Assembly (NCBI GenBank): GCA_020628035.1
Contig: JAHDFS010000006.1
Location: 10,708-51,445, forward strand
Direction: 5' to 3'
DNA: 40,738 nucleotides
Origin: Rhizobiaceae bacterium
GTDB lineage: Bacteria > Pseudomonadota > Alphaproteobacteria > Rhizobiales > Rhizobiaceae
Below, piece by piece: positions 20,151-30,650 of the stretch. Within the stretch, counting starts at the first letter, position 1, and the number at the start of each line of letters is the position of its first letter. The notes beneath the pieces were generated by a model that did no database searches, was not told where the DNA came from, and saw nothing but the letters and a program-made list of their open reading frames with translations. Both the position numbers and the translations under genes were made by a program.

Positions 20151-20822
20151 ATGTCCGATAAGCTGATTGTATTTGATTTAGATGGCACATTGTTGGACAC
20201 ATCAAATGATCTACTGGATTGTGTCAATCATTGCTTATTGTCGGTCGATCTAAAGCCCGTTGTTTATGAAGATCTCACATTTTTGGTTGGCCAGGGTGCT
20301 CGCGCGATGATCACCCGGGCTTTTGAGTTAAATAAAGCCGAGTTGACTGAAGATGAACTGGATCGATTGTTTGATCTTTTCATCGACTACTATACCGCTC
20401 ATATGCCAGGCACTTCAAAAGCTTACCCTGGTTTGATGGATGCAATTGCGCGATTAACCGCTGCAGGTTATCGGCATGCTGTATGTACCAATAAACACGA
20501 AGGTATGGCGCGTAAGTTGTTGGATTTGTTGTCTTTATCAGATCACTTTGCAGCGATAACTGGCGGAAATACTTATCCCTATCGCAAGCCGGACGCGCGT
20601 CATTTGTTAAACACAATTGAACTTGCAGGTGGGACGCCCGAACGCGCGATCATGATTGGTGATTCCAAAAACGATATCTATGCTGCACATAACGCAAATG
20701 TCGCATCTATTGCTGTATCCTTCGGTTTTAGTGATGTTCCAGTTGATACGCTTAATCCAGATGTAGTTATAAACAATTACGGCGAGCTCACTGTGGAACT
20801 CGCCGATCAATTGTTAAAATAA
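20151..20822 (+). CDS. gph: phosphoglycolate phosphatase, HAD family
   Basis: MSDKLIVFDLDGTLLDTSNDL (HAD motif I), VCTNKHEGMARKLLDLLSL, RAIMIGDSKNDIYAAHNAN. ATG at 20151; ORF track begins at 20130. Confidence 0.9.
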   Translation: MSDKLIVFDLDGTLLDTSNDLLDCVNHCLLSVDLKPVVYEDLTFLVGQGARAMITRAFELNKAELTEDELDRLFDLFIDYYTAHMPGTSKAYPGLMDAIARLTAAGYRHAVCTNKHEGMARKLLDLLSLSDHFAAITGGNTYPYRKPDARHLLNTIELAGGTPERAIMIGDSKNDIYAAHNANVASIAVSFGFSDVPVDTLNPDVVINNYGELTVELADQLLK

Positions 20823-20845
20823 TAAAGTGTTTTTAGAACTTAAAA

Positions 20846-22768
20846 TTAAGCACCAACACGTGATTTAATCGTTGTGTTATAGGCTTTTTCAAGCGCTTTG
20901 TCGCGACCATAGACATCTGCGAAATATTCGACTTCTCCTGTATTGGCATTCGGCCAAGCGGTGAAATAGGCGACATGCACTGGAATTGTCTTTTCAACAA
21001 ATACAGTTTTGTTTTTGCGTGGCGCGATATGAGCATCAATATCATCGACTGTTGTGCCCAAAACTGCTGCGGCCATGGCTTTCGGATCGTGCAGACGCAC
21101 GCAACCATGTGAGAAAGCACGTGTATCACGACCAAACAGATTTTTAGCCGGTGTATCATGCATATAGATTGCATGCTTGTTCGGGAACAAGATCTTCAAT
21201 TGACCTAGAGCGTTTTTAGGGCCTGGAGGCTGACGCACACCAATTGAACTTGTTGAGCTAAGAGAAGACCAACTGATAGAGCTCGAAGATGTTGAGCGTC
21301 CATTATAGCTCACTTGGTAGCCCAAGCGGTCTAGATAAGATGGATCGGCACGAAGCTTTGGCAACATTTCATTGGTGATGATCGACTGCGGCACACCCCA
21401 ATAAGGGTTAAATTCAACTTTTTCGATCTCATCGCTGAAGAAGTTGGTTTGGTTCGAACGCTTACCAACAACCACACGCATTTCAAGCTCAGGCTTGTGA
21501 TCTTCAAAATAGGTCACTTTGTAAGCCGGCGCGTTGATAAACACGTGTTTAGCTGCAAATTTTGACGGCAACCAACGTGCGCGTTCCATAGCATAGCGAA
21601 GCTTGTTAATTTTCACTTCGTTTGAATCTTCAACCAATGCTCGGATCGTCTTTTTACCGACGATACCGTCAGCTGCTAGATTGTTTTCCTTTTGGAAAGC
21701 TTTGACCAATTCAACAAGCTTTGGGGTATATTCATCATTACCCAGATAGGTGTTGAGCTGGTAGGCCATGTCTTTTTTGAGTTGTTCAGAACCTTTGGCG
21801 CGGATAGCCATAATGATATTTCTTAATTCTGGATTTTTCGTTCCAGGTTTTAAGAAAGTGCCTTCCGCAATGGTAATGCGCTCTTTTTCATCTGCTTTGA
21901 GCAACTCAGCCATTTCAGCTTTTAAAATGCCAAAATGATCACCCTGCGGACCATAAAACTCCATTGTGGCCGCTGGATCAGCTGAATATGCCAAACGAAC
22001 AAGTGCGTTGCTGAGTTCAGGTGTCTTACGTTTGAAGTCGTGATAGCCAGAAATTCGGTTTGGATCGATCAATCCACGTTGCGCATCAACAACATAGCTT
22101 AGAATTGCAGCTGAGAATTCCATCTCAAAGCGCATCAGATCAGGCCAATTTGTATCGCCGGTTTCTAAAGATACAACAGGCATGTCCACCTGATAGTTCT
22201 CACTTGGCAAGCCAATGAGCTCAGCCTCACCGAGTACTTTCATGATTGCTTTTGCTTGGTCATTTACACCCTTGTCGCTTACCCAACGATATTTTGGTGA
22301 CTTAGAGTAATGCGCAATCAAAGCATCTGCGACTTCTGGCAGCATCTTGAATTTTAAAGAGGCCAGTGCGTCATATCCCAAAGCAAATGGTGTGGGCTCA
22401 GCGACAACGATTGGCGCTTGCACTGTCGCATCTGCGTCAGCATCGGTGTTTTCAGCCTGAATACCACCTGTTGTGACAGGATCATTGAGCGTTGCCAATT
22501 TTGCAACAACCAACTTGTCCGCGTAATAGGTCTTGTAGCTTGGACCTTTAATGCGAGGTGGTTTTTTTCGAAGTGCTTCTTGGCGCGCCAATTCTTCTTG
22601 CCTTTGGCGTTCAGCTTCACGACGTTTTTGACGATTTCCGCCCCCGAATATCGCTTGAAGAAGGTTTTGCGCTGACGCATCTTGCACCATAATTGGTAAA
22701 GGCGATGTTTCCATCAATGCAAATGCCGATAGAATAAATACTGAGCGCGTAGCTAGCTTGCGTATCAA
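20846..22768 (-). CDS. L,D-transpeptidase family protein (YcbB/LdtD-like, with peptidoglycan-binding segment)
   Basis: Signal peptide; LVELVKAFQKENNLAADGIVGKKTIRAL (PG-binding), HAIYMHDTPAKNLFGRDTRAFSHGCVRLHDP (YkuD HxxxxxxSHGCVR). Confidence 0.92.
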   Translation of the reverse strand: MIRKLATRSVFILSAFALMETSPLPIMVQDASAQNLLQAIFGGGNRQKRREAERQRQEELARQEALRKKPPRIKGPSYKTYYADKLVVAKLATLNDPVTTGGIQAENTDADADATVQAPIVVAEPTPFALGYDALASLKFKMLPEVADALIAHYSKSPKYRWVSDKGVNDQAKAIMKVLGEAELIGLPSENYQVDMPVVSLETGDTNWPDLMRFEMEFSAAILSYVVDAQRGLIDPNRISGYHDFKRKTPELSNALVRLAYSADPAATMEFYGPQGDHFGILKAEMAELLKADEKERITIAEGTFLKPGTKNPELRNIIMAIRAKGSEQLKKDMAYQLNTYLGNDEYTPKLVELVKAFQKENNLAADGIVGKKTIRALVEDSNEVKINKLRYAMERARWLPSKFAAKHVFINAPAYKVTYFEDHKPELEMRVVVGKRSNQTNFFSDEIEKVEFNPYWGVPQSIITNEMLPKLRADPSYLDRLGYQVSYNGRSTSSSSISWSSLSSTSSIGVRQPPGPKNALGQLKILFPNKHAIYMHDTPAKNLFGRDTRAFSHGCVRLHDPKAMAAAVLGTTVDDIDAHIAPRKNKTVFVEKTIPVHVAYFTAWPNANTGEVEYFADVYGRDKALEKAYNTTIKSRVGA

Positions 22769-22985
22769 TTTATTACCCTTTCACGAGTGTTCCCGGTGAA
22801 TGTTTAACCGATGATGGCACTGAATTAAAGAACATCTTGTTAATTTTATTAAATTTCATCAAACTTGTGATGAAATATTGCACTGCAAACAAGTTCTTGT
22901 TGTCGAATGCGTGTTTTTTGACTAGATGATGGGTCATCAAATTGCGCTTTATCACTTGCGCGCCGAAATTATAAGGGGAAATCAC

Positions 22986-24377
22986 ATGACACAAACCCGT
23001 GCGGAATCAGACAGCTTTGGTGTTCTACAAGTACCATCGGATAAATATTGGGGAGCCCAAACACAACGCTCGCTGATGAATTTCCCGATTGGTTGGGAAA
23101 AGCAACCCGTTGCGATTGTCAGAGCGTTGGGTGTGATCAAACAAGCCTGTGCGCAAGCCAATGTCGAACTGGGTTCCATTGATGGCGAAATTGGCAACAC
23201 AATTGCAAAGGCAGCTGCCGAAGTCGTCGAAGGTAAGCTCGATGATCATTTTCCACTCGTTGTGTGGCAAACAGGTTCTGGTACGCAATCCAACATGAAT
23301 GCCAATGAAGTTATTGCCAATCGCGCCATTGAAATGTTGGGCGGCGAAATTGGTTCCAAATCACCAGTTCACCCTAATGATCATTGTAATATGGGCCAAT
23401 CTTCAAATGATACATTCCCCACAGCCATGCACATTGCGATTGCAATGACAGCGCGTGATGTATTGCTTCCTGGTCTTGAAAAACTTCATGATGCCTTGGT
23501 TGAAAAGGCTAAATCATTTGAAGAAATCATTAAAATTGGCCGCACACATACGCAAGATGCAACGCCTTTGACGCTCGGTCAGGAATTTTCTGGCTATGCG
23601 TTTCAAATTGAGCAGGGCATTGCAAGGGTAAATCAAGCCTTACATAATATATATGCGCTTGCGCAGGGTGGCACTGCTGTTGGTACCGGGCTTAATACCA
23701 AGAAAGGTTGGGCTGAAATGGTTGCTGCGAATATGGCTGCAATTACGGATCTTCCTTTTTATACTGCACCCAACAAATTCGAAGCACTCGCTGCGCATGA
23801 TGCATTGATTGAAATGTCAGGTGCATTGAAAACTGTTGCCGCAAGTGCCTTTAAAATTGCCAATGATATCCGTCTTTTAGGTTCCGGCCCACGTTGTGGT
23901 CTTGGCGAGTTAGTCTTACCGGAAAATGAGCCTGGTTCTTCCATTATGCCAGGTAAGGTCAATCCAACTCAATGTGAGGCGCTAACTCAAGTTTGTGCGC
24001 ATGTTATGGGTAATGATGCAGCGGTTGGGTTTGCAGGTTCGCAAGGCCATTTTGAATTGAACGTTTATAAGCCAATGATGGCTTATAACGTTTTACAATC
24101 TATGCAGCTTTTGGGTGATGCATCTGTTAGCTTTGTCGATAAATGTGTGGCTGGTATCCGCCCCGATGAAGACAGAATCAGCAAACTGATGTGGGAGAGC
24201 TTAATGTTGGTGACAGCTTTGGCTCCTGAAATTGGCTATGACAACGCAACCAAAGTTGCAAAAACTGCACATAAAAACGGCACAACCCTTAAGGAAGAGG
24301 CGATGAATCTTGGATTTGTCGATGAAGAAACCTTTGACCGTGTGGTACGCCCAGAGCAGATGCTAGGCCCTAAATAG
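22986..24377 (+). CDS. fumC: class II fumarate hydratase
   Basis: [67 protein letters not shown] at 22986; ORF track begins at 22926. Confidence 0.97.
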   Translation: MTQTRAESDSFGVLQVPSDKYWGAQTQRSLMNFPIGWEKQPVAIVRALGVIKQACAQANVELGSIDGEIGNTIAKAAAEVVEGKLDDHFPLVVWQTGSGTQSNMNANEVIANRAIEMLGGEIGSKSPVHPNDHCNMGQSSNDTFPTAMHIAIAMTARDVLLPGLEKLHDALVEKAKSFEEIIKIGRTHTQDATPLTLGQEFSGYAFQIEQGIARVNQALHNIYALAQGGTAVGTGLNTKKGWAEMVAANMAAITDLPFYTAPNKFEALAAHDALIEMSGALKTVAASAFKIANDIRLLGSGPRCGLGELVLPENEPGSSIMPGKVNPTQCEALTQVCAHVMGNDAAVGFAGSQGHFELNVYKPMMAYNVLQSMQLLGDASVSFVDKCVAGIRPDEDRISKLMWESLMLVTALAPEIGYDNATKVAKTAHKNGTTLKEEAMNLGFVDEETFDRVVRPEQMLGPK

Positions 24378-24409
24378 CGGTCTTTAAAGAGGTTTTTAAG
24401 TTAGAGAGA

Positions 24410-24436
24410 ACGCCCGATCCGTCGGGCGTTTTTTTA
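24410..24436 (+). terminator. Rho-independent terminator after fumC
   Basis: ACGCCCGA-TCCG-TCGGGCGT followed by TTTTTTTA. Confidence 0.92.
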
Positions 24437-24556
24437 TGGATTTTTTGAATACAAATTAACAGTTCGCCAACACTTTCCGTATAATTTTAACCAATACAAG
24501 CGCTCGCCTACGAGTTTTTGGCGGGGCAATACGAATAATACGAGGGTTGGGAACTC

Positions 24557-25600
24557 ATGAATACAGCGTCAATAGTGGTCGCAACGATGCACAAGCGGGG
24601 GATCTCCGGCTTACCACGCAATTACGAGCTGGTTTATGAAGCTCTGAATAAGAGTAATCCTAATCTGACACGCGAATTCGCCGCTCTAGGAAGTCAACCA
24701 TCCCAAGGTGACCTTGATGAGATTGGCAAAAAGTATTTTGCTCACCACCATCACGACGGTGTTGTTTCAACCGCCCAAGAGAAAATTTCTGGTGAGCTGG
24801 ATGAGTTGATCGGTCGTCTGAATAAAGAAAATAATACGCTTCAAGACTACAATAAAGTTCTTGATGATAATGCGAGTCGCCTTGGTACAATGGCGCGTAA
24901 TCCACGCAATAAAGATATTTTGAGCATTACTGATGCTTTGGCGCAGGCAACTGGCGACAAAATTGAAAACAGCAAGCAGATCATTGACCGCGTTCTCATG
25001 GCGACCAAAGAACTGGCACAAGTTAAAGAACAATTGGATGAGTATAAATCAATTGCAAATACTGATCCGTTGACACGTTTGCCAAACCGCCGCGCCTTTG
25101 ATGAGGCAATGTCAAACATTTATGACAGCAATATCTCAATTTCCACAAGTGCGCTAATCCTATTGGATATCGATCACTTCAAGCAATTCAACGATACACA
25201 TGGTCACCCGATTGGTGATCGCGTGTTAACTGTGGTAGCAAATGCAATGAGCCAAGAATTGCGTCAGGATTCACTTATTGCCCGTACGGGTGGCGAAGAA
25301 TTTGGTATTGTCGTATCAAACACATCCCCAGGTAATGTTGAACTCGTTGCGGAACGCATCCGCATGGCTGTTGAAAAAACATCTTTGAAAGATCGCAAGT
25401 CTGGCATGGACTTTGGTAAAATCACCATTTCGCTTGGTGTTTGCATGGCAAGTCAATGTGACAATGCTGATCAGCTATATGGTGCAACGGATGAAGCACT
25501 TTATCTTTCGAAGAATAAGGGCCGTAACCAAGTTCAAATGTATGATTCTGGTCGAATGGGCAGCTCTTCAAAGAAACGTGCTATGTATCGCGATGAGTAA
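24557..25600 (+). CDS. GGDEF domain protein (putative diguanylate cyclase)
   Basis: C-terminal ANTDPLTRLPNRRAFDEAM...LILLDIDHFKQFNDTHGHPIGDRVL...ARTGGEEFGIV, with an intact GGEEF active site. Confidence 0.93.
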   Translation: MNTASIVVATMHKRGISGLPRNYELVYEALNKSNPNLTREFAALGSQPSQGDLDEIGKKYFAHHHHDGVVSTAQEKISGELDELIGRLNKENNTLQDYNKVLDDNASRLGTMARNPRNKDILSITDALAQATGDKIENSKQIIDRVLMATKELAQVKEQLDEYKSIANTDPLTRLPNRRAFDEAMSNIYDSNISISTSALILLDIDHFKQFNDTHGHPIGDRVLTVVANAMSQELRQDSLIARTGGEEFGIVVSNTSPGNVELVAERIRMAVEKTSLKDRKSGMDFGKITISLGVCMASQCDNADQLYGATDEALYLSKNKGRNQVQMYDSGRMGSSSKKRAMYRDE

Positions 25601-25642
25601 GTAGCTCAATCTGATCTAAAAGCTCAATTTAAGTCTTAAACA

Positions 25643-25677
25643 CCGCCGCAAGAAAATCTTGAGGCGGTTTTTTGTGT
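25643..25677 (+). terminator. Rho-independent terminator after the GGDEF gene
   Basis: CCGCCGCAAG-AAAAT-CTTGAGGCGG followed by TTTTTTG; one mismatch in the stem. Confidence 0.85.
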
Positions 25678-25771
25678 TGAACTTTTAATGAATGATCGAC
25701 AACCGTGGCAAGTGGTTTAACAAAAATGAGCGGATTTGGCGTTCAGTGTCGATGATTTTTTGAGGGAAGGT

Positions 25772-26893
25772 TTACAACTTGCCAGTTGGTTCGTCATCTT
25801 GGAGAAATTTTGGACCAACGATGCGGACTTTTCGATCGGCTTCTTCCAATGGTTTTCCGGTTCTGCTCACGCTGGTAATTGCCTGAACATCTTCATCCGT
25901 CAACTTGCCAGCAAGATTAGAAATTGTTTCAGGATCCTCACCGCGATCAATTCGGTCAACGGGAACAATTGTCAGCCCAGCTGTGGACGCGTTTTCTACA
26001 TCACCGTTTTCTTCACGTTCCTTTAAGATGCGTTCACGGCGAGCCATTTCGGCATGAAAAGCAGACATATTGCATGAACATGCTTCGGATTTGGGTCCTG
26101 AACGGGTTTTATAAGAAAATGCGTAAGGTTGGCTCGTATATGCCTGACCACCCCGATAGGAGATCATATCTTCACTTTCTTGATCACGTGAGCGGTGAAA
26201 GAACAAATTTGTTTCTGTTCCCGGGCACATCAATTGGCAAGCCAGTTCATCACGTTCAAATGATGAGGATGATGTGTTTGATGAGATGGGAAAGAAAAAC
26301 CCGTCGCAAGAACGCACGCACATCGTGCGGTATTGTCCGATATTGCGCGCTGAATTTGGTAGGGTCACAACTCTTTGCCGGGGTTTACGACCACCGCTCT
26401 TGCCTAAAATGCGCACCCCATTACCCAATGATTGACCTTGGTTTGAAGGTGTCGTCGGGGTTTGTGTTGCTGATGCACTGATCACAGAATTATCACCGCA
26501 ATTAAAAGCTTCCAAACGGGCATTGATTTGTTCAACAGAAAGTTTTGATGGCACCGTTTTCAGATTTTTTCGTGCATTTGTTAGCTTGTCGAGATTAACC
26601 TGCATTTTGTCTTTAACATCGACCAATTTTTCACAAGCCTGATCAGCATTATCTGAATTACACTTATATCGACGTAGATCGCCCTCTAGTTTTGCCAACA
26701 TTTTTGTTTGCTGCTTTATAGCTTGCGAATAACGTTTGATTTTTTTTGCGCTAGATCGAGATGCGGATGCCGATTGAAGTTCGGCATGTAAGCTGTCGCA
26801 TGATTCAAGATTTTGCGCAAAACCATCAACTGGTATTGCGAAAAACCCGGTCGCCAAAAGGGCTGCTGTCAGCTTTCTCATGGTTTTACTCAT
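25772..26893 (-). CDS. DUF2865 domain-containing exported protein
   Basis: Signal peptide; YRTMCVRSCDGFFFPISSNTSSSSFERDELACQLMCPGTETNLFFHRS...SEACSCN is the DUF2865 core common in Rhizobiales. Confidence 0.85.
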   Translation of the reverse strand: MSKTMRKLTAALLATGFFAIPVDGFAQNLESCDSLHAELQSASASRSSAKKIKRYSQAIKQQTKMLAKLEGDLRRYKCNSDNADQACEKLVDVKDKMQVNLDKLTNARKNLKTVPSKLSVEQINARLEAFNCGDNSVISASATQTPTTPSNQGQSLGNGVRILGKSGGRKPRQRVVTLPNSARNIGQYRTMCVRSCDGFFFPISSNTSSSSFERDELACQLMCPGTETNLFFHRSRDQESEDMISYRGGQAYTSQPYAFSYKTRSGPKSEACSCNMSAFHAEMARRERILKEREENGDVENASTAGLTIVPVDRIDRGEDPETISNLAGKLTDEDVQAITSVSRTGKPLEEADRKVRIVGPKFLQDDEPTGKL

Positions 26894-26949
26894 CTTAAGC
26901 GAAAAAACATACTTAAGATTGAATATACACCCAAGAGATTAGCATCTTG

Positions 26950-26975
26950 TAAACGATGCACGCGTGCATCGTTTA
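26950..26975. repeat. 26-bp perfect palindrome TAAACGATGCACG|CGTGCATCGTTTA
   Basis: Both 13-nt halves are exact reverse complements with no spacer. Lies between maeB (3' end) and the DUF2865 gene (5' end). Confidence 0.95.
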
Positions 26976-26982
26976 TATTCGA

Positions 26983-29295
26983 CTAAGCAATCGCAGAGGA
27001 CGCTTCAACAACCGATAATGTAGCTATGTTAACAATACCGCGTGATGTCACAGATGGTGACAGAATATGTGCTGGTAGCTGCGTTCCTAAAAGAATTGGA
27101 CCAACATGCAATGCACTTAACATGGTTTTTGCAACGCCAAGGGTAATATTTGCTGAATCAAGGTTAGGGAACACCAATAAATTAGCTTCGCCCGTCAAGT
27201 GGCTGTTTGGCATGGCGCGACTGCGTAATACTTCTGAAATTGCGGCATCACCCTGCATTTCACCGTCAGATTCAAGTTCGGGTGCTATTTCGCGGAGGAT
27301 TTTGGCCGCTTTACGCATTTTTTGTGCCGTTGGTGTGTCATGCGAGCCGAAATTAGAATGCGATACCAATGCGACTTTTGGCACAATGCCAAAACGCCTG
27401 ATCTCTTCAGCGGCAAGCACCGTCATCTCAGCTAATTCTTCGGCGGATGGATCAAATGTCACATAAGTATCCGTTAGGAAAGTCGCACCACGTTGTGAAA
27501 TCAGCAAGCTCAGTGTTGATAAATCCGTTACCCCATCTTTAAGACCAATGATTTGGCGCACATATTTAAGATGGCTGGCATATCGGCCTTCTAAACCGCA
27601 GACCATGGCATCGGCATCTCCGCGTTTAACAGCAAGTGCACCGATCACTGTGGTGTTGGTGCGCACAATGGTGCTGGCAGCTTCTGGATTGATCCCTTGG
27701 CGCCCCACAAGTGAGAAATATGTATCGACATAATCTCGATACCGAGGATCGCTTTGCGGATTGACAACATTTAAGTCTTTTTCAAGGTTGAGGCGCAAAC
27801 CAAAGCGGCGCAGCCTCTGCTCAATAACTTCTGGTCGACCAACAAGGGTGGGTTCAGCCACCTGTTCTTCAATAAGCACTTGAGCTGCGCGCAATACACG
27901 CTCATCTTCTCCTTCACAGAAGATCACGCGTTTGCGTTCTGCTGCTCGCGCGGCAGCAAAGACCGGCTTCATAACGAAACCTGAGCGGAACACGAACCGG
28001 TTGAGACGATCAATATAGGCATCCATGTCTTCGATTGGACGTGCTGCTACGCCGGACTCTTCAGCAGCTTTCGCAACAGCGGGTGCAATGCGCAGGATCA
28101 AACGTTGATCAAAAGGAGAGGGGATCAAATAATTTGGTCCAAAGACCGGCGTTTCGCCGGAATAGGCTTGTGCTGCAAGTTCGGACGGTTCCTCACGTGC
28201 AAGTTCCGCAATCGCTTTTACGGCTGCGATTTTCATCTCTTCATTGATGGTACGCGCGCCGCAATCAAGTGCACCCCGGAAGATATAAGGAAAACACAAC
28301 ACGTTATTAACTTGATTGGGAAAATCAGAGCGACCAGTACAAATCATTGCATCTGGTCTGGCTTCCCGCGCGATGTCGGGCATGATTTCCGGTGTTGGAT
28401 TGGCAAGCGCCAGAATTAATGGTTGCTTGGCCATTTTTTCCAAATATTCAGGCTTTAAAACACCGGCTGCAGAAAGGCCCAAGAATACGTCAGCATCACC
28501 AATGGATTCTTCCAATTTTCTGTTGTCCGATTTTTGCGAATAGATGGATTTCCAGCGATCCATTTGAGACGTGCGGCCTTCATAGACCAAGCCTTCAATA
28601 TCATGGACCCAAATGTTCTCGCGTTTGGCGCCCATTGAAACAAGGAGATTAAGGCAGGCAAGAGCTGCAGCACCCGCGCCAGACGTTACGATTTTCACAT
28701 CCGCAATGTTTTTGCCAGCGAGCTCGATGCCATTTAGGACAGCGGCAGCCACAATGATTGCAGTCCCATGCTGATCATCGTGAAAGACCGGGATATCCAT
28801 GATCTCGCGAAGTTGTTCTTCAACCTCAAAACATTCCGGTGCTTTGATATCTTCCAAATTGATGCCGCCAAATGTGGGTTCTAAAGCAGACACAACCGAG
28901 ACCATGCGGTCGACATCTTTGGCATCCATTTCGATATCGAAAACGTCGATGTCGGCGAATTTTTTAAAAAGAACCGCTTTACCTTCCATCACTGGCTTTG
29001 AGGCAAGTGGTCCGATCGAACCGAGGCCGAGTACTGCGGTTCCGTTTGACACCACCGCAACCAAATTGCCCCGCGCTGTGTAAAGCGCCGCCGTATTTGG
29101 ATCATCTGCAATGGCGCGACAGGGCGCTGCAACACCTGGAGAATAGGCCAGCGCTAGATCTCGCTGGTTGCCCAAGGGCTTTGTTGCTTGGATTTCTAAT
29201 TTACCGGGTTTTTGATAATTGTGATAAAATAGCGCCTGGCTATCAAGATCATCAGATTCTTGTTGTTGCTTACTATTCCCACCATTATCCATCAA
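26983..29295 (-). CDS. maeB: NADP-dependent malic enzyme with C-terminal phosphotransacetylase-like domain
   Basis: [36 protein letters not shown]..., [22 protein letters not shown], then a PTA-like region [23 protein letters not shown]. Confidence 0.95.
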   Translation of the reverse strand: MMDNGGNSKQQQESDDLDSQALFYHNYQKPGKLEIQATKPLGNQRDLALAYSPGVAAPCRAIADDPNTAALYTARGNLVAVVSNGTAVLGLGSIGPLASKPVMEGKAVLFKKFADIDVFDIEMDAKDVDRMVSVVSALEPTFGGINLEDIKAPECFEVEEQLREIMDIPVFHDDQHGTAIIVAAAVLNGIELAGKNIADVKIVTSGAGAAALACLNLLVSMGAKRENIWVHDIEGLVYEGRTSQMDRWKSIYSQKSDNRKLEESIGDADVFLGLSAAGVLKPEYLEKMAKQPLILALANPTPEIMPDIAREARPDAMICTGRSDFPNQVNNVLCFPYIFRGALDCGARTINEEMKIAAVKAIAELAREEPSELAAQAYSGETPVFGPNYLIPSPFDQRLILRIAPAVAKAAEESGVAARPIEDMDAYIDRLNRFVFRSGFVMKPVFAAARAAERKRVIFCEGEDERVLRAAQVLIEEQVAEPTLVGRPEVIEQRLRRFGLRLNLEKDLNVVNPQSDPRYRDYVDTYFSLVGRQGINPEAASTIVRTNTTVIGALAVKRGDADAMVCGLEGRYASHLKYVRQIIGLKDGVTDLSTLSLLISQRGATFLTDTYVTFDPSAEELAEMTVLAAEEIRRFGIVPKVALVSHSNFGSHDTPTAQKMRKAAKILREIAPELESDGEMQGDAAISEVLRSRAMPNSHLTGEANLLVFPNLDSANITLGVAKTMLSALHVGPILLGTQLPAHILSPSVTSRGIVNIATLSVVEASSAIA

Positions 29296-29439
29296 ATTTT
29301 TTCCTGTAGACTAATTATTGTAGCGACTCATTGCCATAATTGCATAAATGAACATGAAATTGCTACATTCTTTAGCGCTAAACTATGTTGCTGAAAACGA
29401 AATTTTGTCTGACAAGTACAAGATGCGCGATATAGATCG

Positions 29440-30639
29440 GTGACAATCAGTTTCATAATGGTTAAAACAGGTTCCATGAATAAGAATGCCAGTCAAAATA
29501 GTACGCGTCTTGCGCGATTTGAAGTGCTCGACGATGGCGATGATGGCATCGTTAAATTGATTGGCGAGTGGCGTCATGATGCGATTGAGCATGTGGCTGT
29601 CGAATTCCCGAAAATCCCTGATCAATCGCGCAAGAAGCAACTGATTATCGACATGTCAGGTGTTACGAATTTCGATACGGCAGGTGCATGGTTGGTTCAT
29701 CAATTCACCAATGCGTGCGAAGCAAATGGCACTACTTTTAAGATTAATGACGCCGGTGAAAATATTTTGTCGCTCTTATCAAAGATCCCGGCGAAATTGC
29801 ATGATCCGAATGAAGATGAAAATGAGCAAAAACCCAGTATTTTTCATCGCATTGTGGAACGCAGCCTTAGAGGCTGTCGCGCAATCTATTCAGACATCAT
29901 CATGGGCCTCAATATTTTGGGTGCGACAATCCAAGGTGGGCAATTAAAAGAGGGGCGCAGAACCGGCGCATCACCTGCAGCAATTGTCACGCAAATGGAC
30001 CACATTGGGGTGCGTGCTGTTCCGATTGTAGTTTTAATGTCTTTGGCGATTGGCGCGATTATCACGCAGCAGGCAGCCTTTCAATTGCGCGCTTTTGGCG
30101 CGGAGGTATTTGCAGCCGACTTGGTCAGTGTGTTGCAACTGCGCGAAGTGGGTGTGTTGATCACTTCCATTATGATTGCTGGTCGGTCTGGCAGCGCGAT
30201 TACCGCCGAAATTGGCTCTATGAAAATGCGAGAAGAAGTGGATGCGCTTCAAGTCATGGGTTTAAACCCCGTAGGCGTTTTGGTCTTTCCAAGGCTAATC
30301 GCGCTTATCTTGGTGCTGCCATTATTGACAATAGTTGCCAATTTTGCGGCTCTTTTTGCATCTGCAATGGTGCTTTATTTTTACTCTGAAGTGCCATTTA
30401 ACGTGTTTTTATCCAGAATGAAGGCGTTTATTGACTATACGACACTCACCTCGGGCATGATTAAAACACCTTTCATGGCTATCATCATTGGTATCATTGC
30501 AGCCGTTGAAGGTTTGAAGGTCGGAGGAAGTGCTGAATCCCTTGGTCGTCGCGTAACGGCATCTGTGGTGAAGGCGATATTCCTGGTTATTGTTATCGAT
30601 GGAATATTTGCCATTTTCTATGCTGCGATTGATTTCTAG
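29440..30639 (+). CDS. MlaE/YrbE-type ABC transporter permease with N-terminal STAS domain
   Basis: N-terminal STAS-like LIIDMSGVTNFDTAGAWLVHQF. MlaE part: RSGSAITAEIGSMKMREEVDALQVMGLNPVGVLVFPRLIAL. Start uncertain (29440 GTG, 29458 ATG or 29476 ATG). Confidence 0.93.
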   Translation: MTISFIMVKTGSMNKNASQNSTRLARFEVLDDGDDGIVKLIGEWRHDAIEHVAVEFPKIPDQSRKKQLIIDMSGVTNFDTAGAWLVHQFTNACEANGTTFKINDAGENILSLLSKIPAKLHDPNEDENEQKPSIFHRIVERSLRGCRAIYSDIIMGLNILGATIQGGQLKEGRRTGASPAAIVTQMDHIGVRAVPIVVLMSLAIGAIITQQAAFQLRAFGAEVFAADLVSVLQLREVGVLITSIMIAGRSGSAITAEIGSMKMREEVDALQVMGLNPVGVLVFPRLIALILVLPLLTIVANFAALFASAMVLYFYSEVPFNVFLSRMKAFIDYTTLTSGMIKTPFMAIIIGIIAAVEGLKVGGSAESLGRRVTASVVKAIFLVIVIDGIFAIFYAAIDF

Positions 30640-30650
30640 ATGGTGATGAC

